Shown: positions 8,305 to 16,252, counted from the first letter of the stretch. The stretch: 64,000 nt of DNA from Allocatelliglobosispora scoriae (GCF_014204945.1 NZ_JACHMN010000002.1:2999001-3063000), one strand, 5' to 3'. Notes: generated by a model from the sequence alone, not told the origin. Program-made: numbers and translations.

Positions 8305-8622
8305 TCAGGCGGCGGCGGGGACCGGCTCGATCTCGCCGATCCAGCCGACGACCTTACGCTCGGCGTAGAACGAGACGAGCGGGATCGTGCCCGCGATCAT
8401 CACGCCGAGCGTCCGCCGCAACGGCCAGGACGTACGCCGGGCCAGGTCGAACGTGATCACCAGGTAGATCGCGAAGAGCCAGCCGTGGATCGGGCCGATG
8501 ATCTCGACGGGGGTGGCGTTGTCACCGAAGTACTTCAGCGGCATCGCGACTGCGACGAGCAGCAGGAGCATCACGCCCACGACATAGGCGGCGATGCGAT
8601 AGCGCTTCAGAGCAGCGGGCAT
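8305..8622 (-). CDS. DUF3817 integral membrane protein
   Basis: 105 aa with three hydrophobic helices: RIAAYVVGVMLLLLVAVAMP, PIHGWLFAIYLVITFDLA and TLGVMIAGTIPLVSF followed by AERKV. These are the hallmarks of DUF3817. Start ATG 8622 has GGAG eight bases upstream. A GTG at 8631 would overlap the stop of the upstream gene as GTGA and is a real alternative. It forms a two-gene operon with the membrane protein at 8628. Function unknown. Confidence 0.8.
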   Translation of the reverse strand: MPAALKRYRIAAYVVGVMLLLLVAVAMPLKYFGDNATPVEIIGPIHGWLFAIYLVITFDLARRTSWPLRRTLGVMIAGTIPLVSFYAERKVVGWIGEIEPVPAAA

Positions 8623-8627
8623 GGGGC

Positions 8628-9035
8628 TCACTCCGATCGGGAGATGCGGTCAGAATTCTCAGCGCGCGCTCCATCACTCCGGATGCCGGTGCGCAGGTAT
8701 TCGTTGTACGCCGCCAGGACCGGATCGTCGTCGACGTCGTCGGCTGCCGTGGCCCTGCTCACATGGCGGGTGATCACCGGAGCGCGGAACCCCTCGGCCG
8801 GCGCCGGCCGGTCCGGCTCGATCGGCTCGCCGTGCCGGACCACCCGCACCTCGCGCCACCAGATGACGATGACGAAGAGGCCGAAGACCGGCCAGAGCAG
8901 TGCGTAGCCGAAGCTCAGCGAGTTGCCGCCCATCGCCCGGGTCACCTGCCACCAGGCGAGCCCGGCACAGGCCAGCACGAGCACCAGGGCGATGCCGTGG
9001 CGAAGCAGCCAGCGTGGGGTGAGCAGGGGGCGCAC
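8628..9035 (-). CDS. Two-helix membrane protein of unknown function
   Basis: About 135 aa. Helix 1 is HGIALVLVLACAGLAWWQV, helix 2 is FGYALLWPVFGLFVIVIWWR. A cytoplasmic tail follows with a conserved-looking DDDPVLAAYNEYL near the C-terminus. A similar protein precedes DUF3817 in other actinobacteria (recalled). I chose GTG 9035 because RPLLTPRWLLRHG begins the family-like part, though the ribosome site is poor. The stop overlaps or lies next to the DUF3817 start, so the pair is coupled. Confidence 0.65.
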   Translation of the reverse strand: MRPLLTPRWLLRHGIALVLVLACAGLAWWQVTRAMGGNSLSFGYALLWPVFGLFVIVIWWREVRVVRHGEPIEPDRPAPAEGFRAPVITRHVSRATAADDVDDDPVLAAYNEYLRTGIRSDGARAENSDRISRSE

Positions 9036-9095
9036 GGTTGGCCAGACTACCCGCCGCCCCCTGTGAGCCTCCTGCGAGCACACCGCCGGCTAAGG

Positions 9096-9173
9096 CCCAG
9101 ATCGCCGCAACTCTTCAAGAGTTGGTCCTAAAGCCCGTTAGGACCAACTCTTGAAGAGTTGCGGCGATCTGGG
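9096..9173. terminator. 36-bp perfect palindrome, likely terminator of the acyl-CoA dehydrogenase gene
   Basis: Arms 9096-9131 and 9138-9173 are perfect reverse complements with loop AGCCCG. Each arm contains a smaller near-palindrome, CAACTCTTCAAGAGTTG. It lies just after the stop of the minus-strand acyl-CoA dehydrogenase (9187). No T-run. It is longer than a normal terminator. Confidence 0.75.
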
Positions 9174-9186
9174 ACCTGCTGCCGGG

Positions 9187-10377
9187 TCAGGCGCCGTACT
9201 CCTTGAGGAGGCCGCGGGAGATGATCGTCTTCTGGATCTCGCTGGTGCCCTCGCCGATGAGCAGGAAGGGCGCCTCGCGCATCAGCCGTTCGATCTCGTA
9301 CTCCTTGGAGTACCCGTAGCCGCCGTGGATGCGGAAGGAGTCCTGGACCACCTCGGCGCAGTACTCCGAGGCGAGCAGCTTCGCCATCCCGGCCTCCACG
9401 TCGTTGCGAGCTCCGCTGTCCTTGAGACGCGCGGCATTCACCATGAGGGCGTGGGACGCCTCTATCTTCGTACCCATCTCGGCGAGCTTGAACGCGACGG
9501 CCTGGTGGGCGGCGATGGGTTTGCCGAAGGTGCGTCGCTGCTGGGCGTAGGCGACGGCGAGTTCGAAGGCGCGGATCGAGATGCCGCAGGCGCGCGCGGC
9601 GACGTTGACCCGGCCGACCTCGATGCCGTCCATCATCTGATAGAAGCCCTTGCCGGGAGTGCCGCCCAGGATCGACGCGGCCGGTACGCGATGGTCGGCG
9701 AGGATCATCTCCGTCGTCTCGACGCCCTTGTAGCCCATCTTCTCGATCTTGCCGGGAATGGTGAGTCCGGCGGCGGTCTCGCCGAAGCCGGGCTCCTTCT
9801 CCAGCAGGAAGGTCGTCATGTCGCCATAGACGGAGTCGGCGCCCAGGTCGGTCTTGACCAGGGTCGCGACCACGCTCGAATAGGCTCCGTTGGTCAGCCA
9901 CATCTTCTGGCCGTTGAGGACATAGTCGTCGCCGTCCGGGACCGCCCGGGTCTTGATCGCGGAGACGTCGGAGCCGCACTCGGGTTCCGACATCGAGAAG
10001 GCGCCGCGCACCTCGCCGGTCGCCATCCTGGGCAGCAGGCGTCGCCGCTGCTCGTCGGTGCCGTGCTGGGAGATGAGGTAGGCGACGATGAAGTGGGTGT
10101 TGACGATCCCGCTGATCGACATCCAGCCCCGGGAGAGCTCCTCGACGACAAGGGCATAGGTGAGCAGCGACTCCCCGAGCCCGCCGAACTCCTCCGGGAT
10201 GGTGAGGCCGAACAGCCCCATCTCCCGCATGCCGTCGACGATCTCCTCCGGGTAGGTGTCGCTGTGCTCCAGCTTCTGGGCCCGGGGGATGATCTCCCTG
10301 TTCGCGAACTCCCGGACGGTCTCCAGGATCGAGACCTGGACATCGGTCAGGCCGGGCGTGCGTGCGAGACGGGCCAT
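9187..10377 (-). CDS. Acyl-CoA dehydrogenase, methylsuccinyl-CoA dehydrogenase-like
   Basis: 396 aa, full-length FAD acyl-CoA dehydrogenase. Visible are the N-terminal helical domain with EFGGLGESLLTYALVVEELS, the flavin segment GAFSMSEPECGSDVSAIKTR, LNGQKMWLTNG, and the C-terminal IHGGYGYSKEYEIERL with LLIGEGTSEIQK, where the Glu of EGTSEIQ is the expected catalytic base. It resembles the dehydrogenase of the Streptomyces ethylmalonyl-CoA cluster. Start ATG 10377 has GGGAG six bases upstream; the GTG at 10413 lacks one. A palindrome at 10399-10416 lies in its leader. Confidence 0.85.
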   Translation of the reverse strand: MARLARTPGLTDVQVSILETVREFANREIIPRAQKLEHSDTYPEEIVDGMREMGLFGLTIPEEFGGLGESLLTYALVVEELSRGWMSISGIVNTHFIVAYLISQHGTDEQRRRLLPRMATGEVRGAFSMSEPECGSDVSAIKTRAVPDGDDYVLNGQKMWLTNGAYSSVVATLVKTDLGADSVYGDMTTFLLEKEPGFGETAAGLTIPGKIEKMGYKGVETTEMILADHRVPAASILGGTPGKGFYQMMDGIEVGRVNVAARACGISIRAFELAVAYAQQRRTFGKPIAAHQAVAFKLAEMGTKIEASHALMVNAARLKDSGARNDVEAGMAKLLASEYCAEVVQDSFRIHGGYGYSKEYEIERLMREAPFLLIGEGTSEIQKTIISRGLLKEYGA

Positions 10378-10398
10378 GTGCGGCTCCCATTCCGAAGT

Positions 10399-10416
10399 TA
10401 ACTGAACGGTCACTTA
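10399..10416. promoter_or_regulatory. Imperfect palindrome upstream of acyl-CoA dehydrogenase
   Basis: TAACTGAACGGTCACTTA matches its own reverse complement at 14 of 18 positions. It lies 22 bases before the ATG at 10377. Size and place fit a TetR-type operator, as is common for acyl-CoA genes, but no regulator gene is adjacent. Confidence 0.35.
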
Positions 10417-10478
10417 GGTGTGTTGAAGTATCTCGCTACGGTGGGGCCTGGCACAGGTGTCCACGACACAGAACACCT

Positions 10479-10507
10479 GTGAAATCCTTCACCGCGTCGA
10501 GTACCCT
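10479..10507 (+). promoter_or_regulatory. Putative promoter of the first DUF4190 gene, overlapped by an inverted repeat
   Basis: GTGAAA (10479-10484), a 17-base spacer and TACCCT (10502-10507). An inverted repeat CACAGGTGT / ACACCTGTG (10452-10460 and 10473-10481) overlaps the -35 box and could be an operator. Confidence 0.4.
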
Positions 10508-10564
10508 GCGGGCGCGACCTCGATCTCACCGCTTCTGACCCCTCGCTACACCTAGGAGCCCCTC

Positions 10565-11077
10565 GTGACCTACCCGCCGACGGGAAACGACCCCTACGGT
10601 CAGCAGCCCGCCTCGCCGGACCCGTACGCGTCCCCGGTGCAGCCGGTCTCGCCGGATCCCTACGCGACGCCATACCCGCAGCCGGACTACTCGGGTCAGC
10701 AGCCTGCATACGGTGCCTACGGCCCGCCCGCCGCCTACACCAACCCCTACGGCGCCTATCCGGTGCAGTCGGCGCGGACCAACGGCATGGCGATCGCGGC
10801 CATGGTGCTGGGCATCGTCGGCCTCGTGCTCCTGTGCTGCTATGGTCTCGGCGGTCTGGTGGGACTCGTCGGCGCGATCCTCGGCCACGTCAGCATGAAG
10901 CAGATCCGCGAGCGCGGCGAGAACGGACGCGGGATGGCGCTCGCCGGTGTCATAACCGGCTGGAGCGCTGTCGTCCTCTCCATCATCGCCGTGGTGGCCA
11001 TCGTTCTGTTCGCCGTCAACGACCCCACCTTCATGGACAGCTTCAACGAGGGATACTCCAGCAGCTACGACGACTAG
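10565..11077 (+). CDS. DUF4190-type membrane protein, paralogue 1
   Basis: 170 aa. Residues 1-70 are Pro/Tyr/Gln-rich and probably disordered (PYGQQPASPDPYASP). Then come NGMAIAAMVLGIVGLVLLCC, a second hydrophobic stretch, the hallmark KQIRERGENGRGMALAGVI, and a last helix. This two- or three-helix pattern is DUF4190. Start GTG 10565 has AGGAG six bases before. The N-terminal block MTYPPTGNDPYGQQP is nearly identical to that of the next gene, so the two arose by duplication. Function unknown. Confidence 0.8.
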   Translation: MTYPPTGNDPYGQQPASPDPYASPVQPVSPDPYATPYPQPDYSGQQPAYGAYGPPAAYTNPYGAYPVQSARTNGMAIAAMVLGIVGLVLLCCYGLGGLVGLVGAILGHVSMKQIRERGENGRGMALAGVITGWSAVVLSIIAVVAIVLFAVNDPTFMDSFNEGYSSSYDD

Positions 11078-11192
11078 TAGTTTACCCGTGAAGGGCGCGC
11101 GACCCGAACGACCGCGCGACCGACCGGGGACGCACGACTCCGACGACCACCGCGACCAGCACCACCGCGACGATCACCCGACAGGAGCCACC

Positions 11193-11783
11193 ATGACCTA
11201 CCCGCCGAGCGGCAACGACCCCTACGGCCAGCAGCCGCCGGACGCCCAGCCGCCGTCGTACGACCCGTACGCGGCGCCGCAGCCGCCGACCTACTCGGAC
11301 CCGTTGGCTCCGCCGCCCGTCAGCCCGGCTCCGGCCGCTCCGTCCTACCCGGACCCCTACGCGGCTCAGCAGCCCCCGGCGTCGCCGGCCCCCTATGGCC
11401 AGCCCGACCCGTCGTCGGCTCCGCCCTATGCCCAGCAGCCCGACCCGTACGCGCAGCAGCAGCCCTACGGCCAGCCCGCCGCGCCCTACGCCTACGGCCC
11501 GCCGGCCAGCGGCAAGACCAACCCGCTGGCGATCGCCGCCCTCAGCACCGGCATCGCGAGCATCGTTCTGATCTGCTGCTGCGCGCTGCTCGGCGTCGTC
11601 GTCGGCGGCGTCGGTGTCACGCTCGGCGTCATCGGCCGCAAGCAGATCAAGGAGCGCGGCGAGTCCGGCGACGGCATGGCCCTGGCCGGCATCATCACCG
11701 GTGGTATCGGTGCCGGTCTGAGCATCGTCTCCTTCATCGTCGGCCTCTTCTGGAACTTCAGCGACAGCTGGACGAACTTCTGA
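11193..11783 (+). CDS. DUF4190-type membrane protein, paralogue 2
   Basis: 196 aa. The proline-rich N-terminal part is about 105 residues with many PY and QQP steps; then NPLAIAALSTGIASIVLICC, a second helix, GRKQIKERGESGDGMALAGI and a terminal helix. Start ATG 11193 with CAGGAG seven bases before. It opens with MTYPPSGNDPYGQQP, matching the gene at 10565. The 115 bases between the two genes hold no clear promoter, so they may be cotranscribed. Function unknown. Confidence 0.8.
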   Translation: MTYPPSGNDPYGQQPPDAQPPSYDPYAAPQPPTYSDPLAPPPVSPAPAAPSYPDPYAAQQPPASPAPYGQPDPSSAPPYAQQPDPYAQQQPYGQPAAPYAYGPPASGKTNPLAIAALSTGIASIVLICCCALLGVVVGGVGVTLGVIGRKQIKERGESGDGMALAGIITGGIGAGLSIVSFIVGLFWNFSDSWTNF

Positions 11784-11788
11784 TCCAC

Positions 11789-11837
11789 GCATGACGAACG
11801 GGGGCGGACCGACTCGGTCCGCCCCCGTTCGTCATGC
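11789..11837. terminator. Bidirectional terminator
   Basis: Perfect inverted repeat with 22-base arms (11789-11810, 11816-11837) and loop GACTC, between the convergent stops of the DUF4190 gene (11783) and the SDR gene (11846). GC-rich, no T-run. Confidence 0.85.
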
Positions 11838-11845
11838 CACACGGT

Positions 11846-12622
11846 TCAGGCGAAGGCCGCCGCCTGGCGCACGCTGTTACCGCCGTCGACCACGAGGAGC
11901 TGGCCGGTCACATAGGACGCGCTCGGCGAGCAGAGGAACGCGATGCAGCTCGCCACCTCGTCCGGGGTGCCCGGTCGGCCCATCGGCGAGCCGTAGCCCT
12001 GCTTGAGCTCCACGAGCGTCGAGGCGGAGGTGTGGATCAGGCCCGGCGCGACCGCGTTGACCGTCACCCCGTCGGTGACCAGCTCCATCGCGAGCGCGCG
12101 GGTCAGCCCGAGGACACCCGCCTTCGCCGCTGCGTAGGCGGCCTCGGCGGGGAGCGCGTTGACCGGTCCGGCGGTCGCGGAGAGGTTGACGATGCGGCCC
12201 CAGCCGCGCACCGCCATGCCCTCGGCGAATGCCCGGCTGCACAGGAACGCGGTGGTGAGGTTGCGGTCGATCTCGGCCCGCCACTCGTCCGTGGTGAGCT
12301 GCGTCACCGGACGGATGATCTCCGGCGAGGCCCGGCTCGCCAGACCGGCGTTGTTGACGAGCACGTCGACCTCGCCCATCTGGTCCACGACGGCGTCGGC
12401 GAGAGCGCCGACCTCGGCCTCGTCGGCCAGATCGGCGACGAACCCCGTCACTCCCAGCTCACCCGCCCGGTCGTGGATGCGCCGGGTGGTGGAGACGATC
12501 GCGACCTTCGCGCCCAGGTCAGCTAGGCGGCGGGCGGTGGCGAACCCGATGCCGTATGGGCTCCCCGCGCCGGTGACCAGGGCTACCCGGCCGTCCAGCC
12601 GGAAGGTGTCGGTGTTCTGCAT
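11846..12622 (-). CDS. SDR-family oxidoreductase (FabG-like)
   Basis: 258 aa classical short-chain dehydrogenase. It shows the NAD(P)-binding [14 protein letters not shown], the NNAG motif ([11 protein letters not shown]), the catalytic Ser in [17 protein letters not shown] with the YxxxK pair, and the C-terminal [11 protein letters not shown]. Substrate unknown; the SPY insert in the glycine motif is slightly unusual. Start ATG 12622 has AGGA eight bases upstream. Convergent with the DUF4190 gene before it and divergent from the one at 12715, with about 90 bases between. Confidence 0.85.
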   Translation of the reverse strand: MQNTDTFRLDGRVALVTGAGSPYGIGFATARRLADLGAKVAIVSTTRRIHDRAGELGVTGFVADLADEAEVGALADAVVDQMGEVDVLVNNAGLASRASPEIIRPVTQLTTDEWRAEIDRNLTTAFLCSRAFAEGMAVRGWGRIVNLSATAGPVNALPAEAAYAAAKAGVLGLTRALAMELVTDGVTVNAVAPGLIHTSASTLVELKQGYGSPMGRPGTPDEVASCIAFLCSPSASYVTGQLLVVDGGNSVRQAAAFA

Positions 12623-12714
12623 ATGTCCGATCCTTGTCGAGGAGTCCGTCCCCCACAACCTAGCCCGGGCCGTCTACCGTGTGCGACACGCGTCTCCCGA
12701 GACCTGGAGCCCTC

Positions 12715-13236
12715 ATGACACTGCCCAGCTATCCGGACCCGACCGGCGCTCCAGACCCGTCGCTACCCGGCGCCACCCCGTTCGAGCCCGGCGCTCCGCC
12801 GCAGCCCGGCGCTCCGCCGCAGCCCGGCGCTCCGCCGCAGCCCGGTGCTCCGCCGCAGCCCGGCCCCGCCCCGCTCGGCTACCCTCCGCCGATGGGCTAC
12901 CCCGGCCAGCCCGCCTGGGGTCCGCCGGGGCCGCAGGGTTACCCGGCCTACGTCTACGTGCCGACCCGGCCGACCAACGGCATGGCGATCGCGGCGATGG
13001 TGGTCTCGATCGCGTCCCTGCTCGTCTGCTACGGCCTGCCGGGCGTCGTCGGCGCGATGCTCGGGCACACGGCCCGCCGCCAGATCAAGGAGCGGGGTGA
13101 GGACGGCGACGGCATGGCCCTCGCCGGCATCATCGTCGGCTGGATCGGCTTCGGCATCTCGATGATCGCGATCATCTTCTTCTGCGTCCTCATCTTCGGC
13201 TCGTGGTCGAGCTATGACGAGAGCGGCGACTTCTAG
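12715..13236 (+). CDS. DUF4190-type membrane protein, paralogue 3
   Basis: 173 aa. The Pro-rich N-terminus contains four perfect PGAPPQ units (12787-12858). Then NGMAIAAMVVSIASLLVCYG, a second helix, RRQIKERGEDGDGMALAGII and a last hydrophobic segment. Start ATG 12715 has GGAG six bases upstream. Its stop TAG shares the four bases CTAG (13233-13236) with the stop of the convergent SDR gene. Third member of a local family with the genes at 10565 and 11193. Function unknown. Confidence 0.8.
   Translation: MTLPSYPDPTGAPDPSLPGATPFEPGAPPQPGAPPQPGAPPQPGAPPQPGPAPLGYPPPMGYPGQPAWGPPGPQGYPAYVYVPTRPTNGMAIAAMVVSIASLLVCYGLPGVVGAMLGHTARRQIKERGEDGDGMALAGIIVGWIGFGISMIAIIFFCVLIFGSWSSYDESGDF
12787..12858 (+). 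repeat. Four tandem 18-bp repeats coding PGAPPQ
   Basis: Four in-frame copies of CCCGGCGCTCCGCCGCAG; the fourth differs by one C-to-T change. Near identity suggests recent slippage expansion inside the disordered part of the DUF4190 protein. Confidence 0.9.
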
Positions 13237-14075
13237 GCGAGACCGACGAGAGCGGCGCTCTCATCCCACAGCTTCTCGGCGAGCGCCGGATCGGCAAGCG
13301 CGCGGTTGGGCCGGACCTGCTTGCGCTTGGCGTAGTAGGCACCGTTGACGAGCTCCGCCGCCGGTGCCGTCGCCAGGTGCACCAGGGTGTCCGCGCCCTC
13401 CTCCGGTGACGAGAGGCCGGGCGCGATCCGGTAGAAGAGCTGTGCGGCCGGCGTACCGAAGTTGCTCGTCACCACACCCGGGTGGAACGAGAACGACAGC
13501 ACGTCCGGCCAGCGCCGCGCGGACTCCGCGGCGAAGAGGATGTTCGCCGACTTGGACTCGCCGTAAGCCCGCCACGCGCTGTAGCGCTTGCCGGTCGCGT
13601 CCAGGTTGGCCGGGTCCGGCGTCCCCATCGAGTGCGCGGTCGACGCGGTGGTCACGATCCGTGCCGCGGGCGCGAGCCGATCCTTCACCAGAACCGTCAG
13701 CAGGTACGCCGAGAGGTGGTTGGTCTGGATCGTCGTCTCATGCCCGTCCACAGTGGTCTGTCGGCCCCGGATCACCGCACCGGCGTTGTTGGCGAGCAGG
13801 TCGATCGGGGGCACCCGGGTCCGCAGCGCATCGGCGAGCTCGCGAACACTGGCGAACGACGTGAAGTCGGCCTGGAAGCCGATGGGGTCGGGTCCGGTCG
13901 CCGCCTCGCGTACCGCCGAGAGTGCAGCATCCAGACGGCCCGGATCGCGCCCGACCAGGGCGACCAGCCACCCCCGCCGCGCCAGCTCGACGGCGGCCGC
14001 GCGGCCGATGCCGGAGCTGCCCCCGGTGATGACCGCGACCTTCCCGGGGCGACTCGTGAGATCTTCCACAGACAT
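13233..14075 (-). CDS. SDR-family oxidoreductase (retinol dehydrogenase-like)
   Basis: 280 aa. It has TGGSSGIGRAAAVELARRGW (NADP site), LLANNAGAVI, a Ser region IVTTASTAHSM, YGESKSANILF with the YxxxK pair, and the late FSFHPGVVTSNFG. This pattern fits the retinol dehydrogenase-like SDR branch; substrate unknown. Start ATG 14075 has GAGAGGAG close upstream. It ends on a CTAG shared with the convergent gene. About 95 bases separate it from the divergent CoA-ester lyase. Confidence 0.8.
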   Translation of the reverse strand: MSVEDLTSRPGKVAVITGGSSGIGRAAAVELARRGWLVALVGRDPGRLDAALSAVREAATGPDPIGFQADFTSFASVRELADALRTRVPPIDLLANNAGAVIRGRQTTVDGHETTIQTNHLSAYLLTVLVKDRLAPAARIVTTASTAHSMGTPDPANLDATGKRYSAWRAYGESKSANILFAAESARRWPDVLSFSFHPGVVTSNFGTPAAQLFYRIAPGLSSPEEGADTLVHLATAPAAELVNGAYYAKRKQVRPNRALADPALAEKLWDESAALVGLA

Positions 14076-14171
14076 GTTCTCCTCTCGCACGCCGCGAGGT
14101 TACCGTGTGGTCACTAGTGAACGATGGCTAAGGCGCCGAGCCTTGCGCCGTGAAAATACAGGAGTCGATGC

Positions 14172-15125
14172 ATGGGTGCCATCGGTCGTCCCCGTAGGTC
14201 CTGCCTGGCGGTGCCCGGTTCCAGCGTCAAGATGCTGGACAAGGCGAAAGGGCTCCCCGCCGACCAGGTCTTCCTCGACCTGGAGGACGCGGTCGCGCCG
14301 CTCGCCAAGCCCGATGCCCGCAAGAACATCGTCGCCGCGCTCAACGAGGGCGGCTGGGGCGGCAAGGCTCGGGTCGTGCGCGTCAACGACCTCACCACGC
14401 CGTGGACCTATCGCGACGTCATCGACATCGTCGAGGGCGCGGGCGCCAACCTGGACTGCATCATGCTGCCCAAGGTGCAGTCGGCCGCCCACATCGAGTG
14501 GCTCGACCTGACGCTGACGCAGCTGGAGCGCTCGCTCGGCCTGCCGCTGGGCGGCATCGGCATCGAGGCCCAGATCGAGAACGCCGCCGGGCTGGTGAAT
14601 GTGGACGCCATCGCCGCCGCCTCACCCCGGGTCGAGACGATCATCTTCGGCCCGGCCGACTTCATGGCGAGCATCAACATGAAGTCGCTCGTCGTCGGCG
14701 CGCTGCACCCGGACTACCCGGGCGACCCCTACCACTACATCCTGATGCGCATCCTGATGGCCGCCCGGATGCATGACAAGCAGGCGATCGACGGCCCGTT
14801 CCTGCAGATCCGCGACGTGGACGGCTTCACCGAGGTGGCGAAGCGGAGCGCTGCTCTCGGCTTCGACGGCAAGTGGGTCCTGCACCCCGGCCAGCTCGAC
14901 GCGGCCAACGAGGTCTACTCCCCGTCGCAGGCCGACTACGACCACGCCGAGCTGATCCTCGACGCCTACGAGCACTACACCTCCGAGGCCGGCGGCCGGC
15001 TCGGCGCGGTGATGCTCGGCGACGAGATGATCGATGAGGCGTCCCGGAAGATGGCGCTCGTCATGGCCGGCAAGGGCCGCGCCGCCGGGATGTCCCGCAC
15101 CCAGACCTTCACCGCACCCGCCTGA
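14172..15125 (+). CDS. CoA-ester lyase (HpcH/CitE family), beta-methylmalyl-CoA lyase-like
   Basis: 317 aa. The TIM-barrel signatures are RRSCLAVPGSSVKMLDKAKG, DQVFLDLEDAVAPLAK, GIGIEAQIENAAGLVN (Glu binding Mg), ETIIFGPADFMASINMKSLV and GFDGKWVLHPGQLD. It is very like the lyase of the Streptomyces ethylmalonyl-CoA cluster, which splits beta-methylmalyl-CoA into glyoxylate and propionyl-CoA. Assignment is by similarity. Start ATG has AGGAG seven bases before. Single gene followed by the strong hairpin at 15130. Confidence 0.85.
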   Translation: MGAIGRPRRSCLAVPGSSVKMLDKAKGLPADQVFLDLEDAVAPLAKPDARKNIVAALNEGGWGGKARVVRVNDLTTPWTYRDVIDIVEGAGANLDCIMLPKVQSAAHIEWLDLTLTQLERSLGLPLGGIGIEAQIENAAGLVNVDAIAAASPRVETIIFGPADFMASINMKSLVVGALHPDYPGDPYHYILMRILMAARMHDKQAIDGPFLQIRDVDGFTEVAKRSAALGFDGKWVLHPGQLDAANEVYSPSQADYDHAELILDAYEHYTSEAGGRLGAVMLGDEMIDEASRKMALVMAGKGRAAGMSRTQTFTAPA

Positions 15126-15129
15126 CGCC

Positions 15130-15197
15130 GGTCACGTTTTGCAGCAAAGCGTGGCTTCGAAAAGCGAAATGAGCACGCTTTGCTGCAAAACGTGACC
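15130..15197. terminator. 24-bp perfect palindrome, bidirectional terminator
   Basis: Arms 15130-15153 and 15174-15197 are exact reverse complements, ending in AAAACGTGACC. The 20-base loop has its own small GCTT/AAGC stem. It lies between the convergent lyase (stop 15125) and the EamA gene (stop 15203). Confidence 0.8.
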
Positions 15198-15202
15198 AGC
15201 CG

Positions 15203-16117
15203 TCAGAGCTCGGCGGGGGCCTCGCGGGGTTGGCGGCGGCCGTTGCCGAGGATGACCACCGCGACGCCCGCGACGACGAGGGCGACCCCCGGCCATGCCG
15301 CGGCCGGGGGCACCTGGTCGAGCCAGAGCCACGCCATGAGCGCAGCTCCCGGCACCTCCAGCAGGACCAGCACGCCGATCATCGTCGCCGACACCTCGCG
15401 CAGCGCGAAGTTGAGCATCGAGTGGCCGAGCAGCTGCGCGCCGAGGGTGAGGCCGATGATCGCGAGCCAGGTCTGCGCGGTGAACCCCATCAGCGGTGAG
15501 CCGGTCGCCAGGCACGCGACACCGAGCAGGACCGCGCAGACCGCGTAGCAGACGGTCGTGTAGCTCGCCGTGCTCGACTGCTGGCGGGCCCGCTCCCCCA
15601 GCGTCGTGTAGACCGCCGCGAAGAGCCCGCCCGCGAGCGCCAGGATGTCGCCGAGGATCGCGTCGTGTCCGAGCCGCACGTCGGCGCCCGTGGCGATCAC
15701 GGCTCCGATGACGGCGAGTCCGATCCCGATCCAGGTCGCGACCCCGAGCTTCTGACCACGGCAGAACGCGATCAATCCCGCCCACGCGGGCTGCGAGCAG
15801 ACGAGCGCGGTGGCGGTGGCGACGCTGGTGAGCTGCGCGGCGCTCATCCACGTGGCGAAGTGCGCGGCGAGCGCGAACCCGGCGAGCACGCTCCAGCGCA
15901 GCTCGCCGTCGCGCCACAGCCGCGCCAGCTCCTCCCGCCGACGCAGCGCGGCGAAGGGGATGAGCAGGCCGGTCGCGAGGGCGTTGCGCCAGAAGGCGAG
16001 CACCAGGGCGGGCGCGGCGGCGTACGCGATGAGCGGCCCCGACGACGACACCGTGGTGATCGCGACCACCAGCGCGGTGATGGTCGCGGGGCTGATGGCG
16101 ACGGGCTTCTCCGGCAT
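15203..16117 (-). CDS. EamA/DMT-family transporter
   Basis: About 304 aa with ten hydrophobic helices in two EamA repeats. The first repeat includes VLAFWRNALATGLLIPFAAL; the second includes GDILALAGGLFAAVYTTLGE and LLGHSMLNFALREVSATMIG. These are typical drug/metabolite exporter proteins in the inner membrane; substrate unknown. The start is uncertain: ATG 16117 has only GGA near it, while a further in-frame ATG lies at 16144. Convergent with the lyase. Confidence 0.8.
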   Translation of the reverse strand: MPEKPVAISPATITALVVAITTVSSSGPLIAYAAAPALVLAFWRNALATGLLIPFAALRRREELARLWRDGELRWSVLAGFALAAHFATWMSAAQLTSVATATALVCSQPAWAGLIAFCRGQKLGVATWIGIGLAVIGAVIATGADVRLGHDAILGDILALAGGLFAAVYTTLGERARQQSSTASYTTVCYAVCAVLLGVACLATGSPLMGFTAQTWLAIIGLTLGAQLLGHSMLNFALREVSATMIGVLVLLEVPGAALMAWLWLDQVPPAAAWPGVALVVAGVAVVILGNGRRQPREAPAEL

Positions 16118-16252
16118 GATCCGAGATCTTGTCACGGTCACCATGAGCACTTACGTGAATACTCATTGTTCGATCGGCCGATGCACCCTCGGTAATCGCA
16201 CGCCTACTCTCGGAGGTTCTGGCGTAAACGGCAGGTGAACGGGGCAGACAAA

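Noticed and set aside
9096-9173. Palindrome as the end of an insertion sequence
   Set aside because: No transposase gene, no target-site duplication, and the two arms face each other with only six bases between.
16235-16252. GTG 16235 as the firm start of the HAD gene
   Set aside because: The GGAGG at 16212 is about 18 bases away, too far to support it; left as an alternative only.
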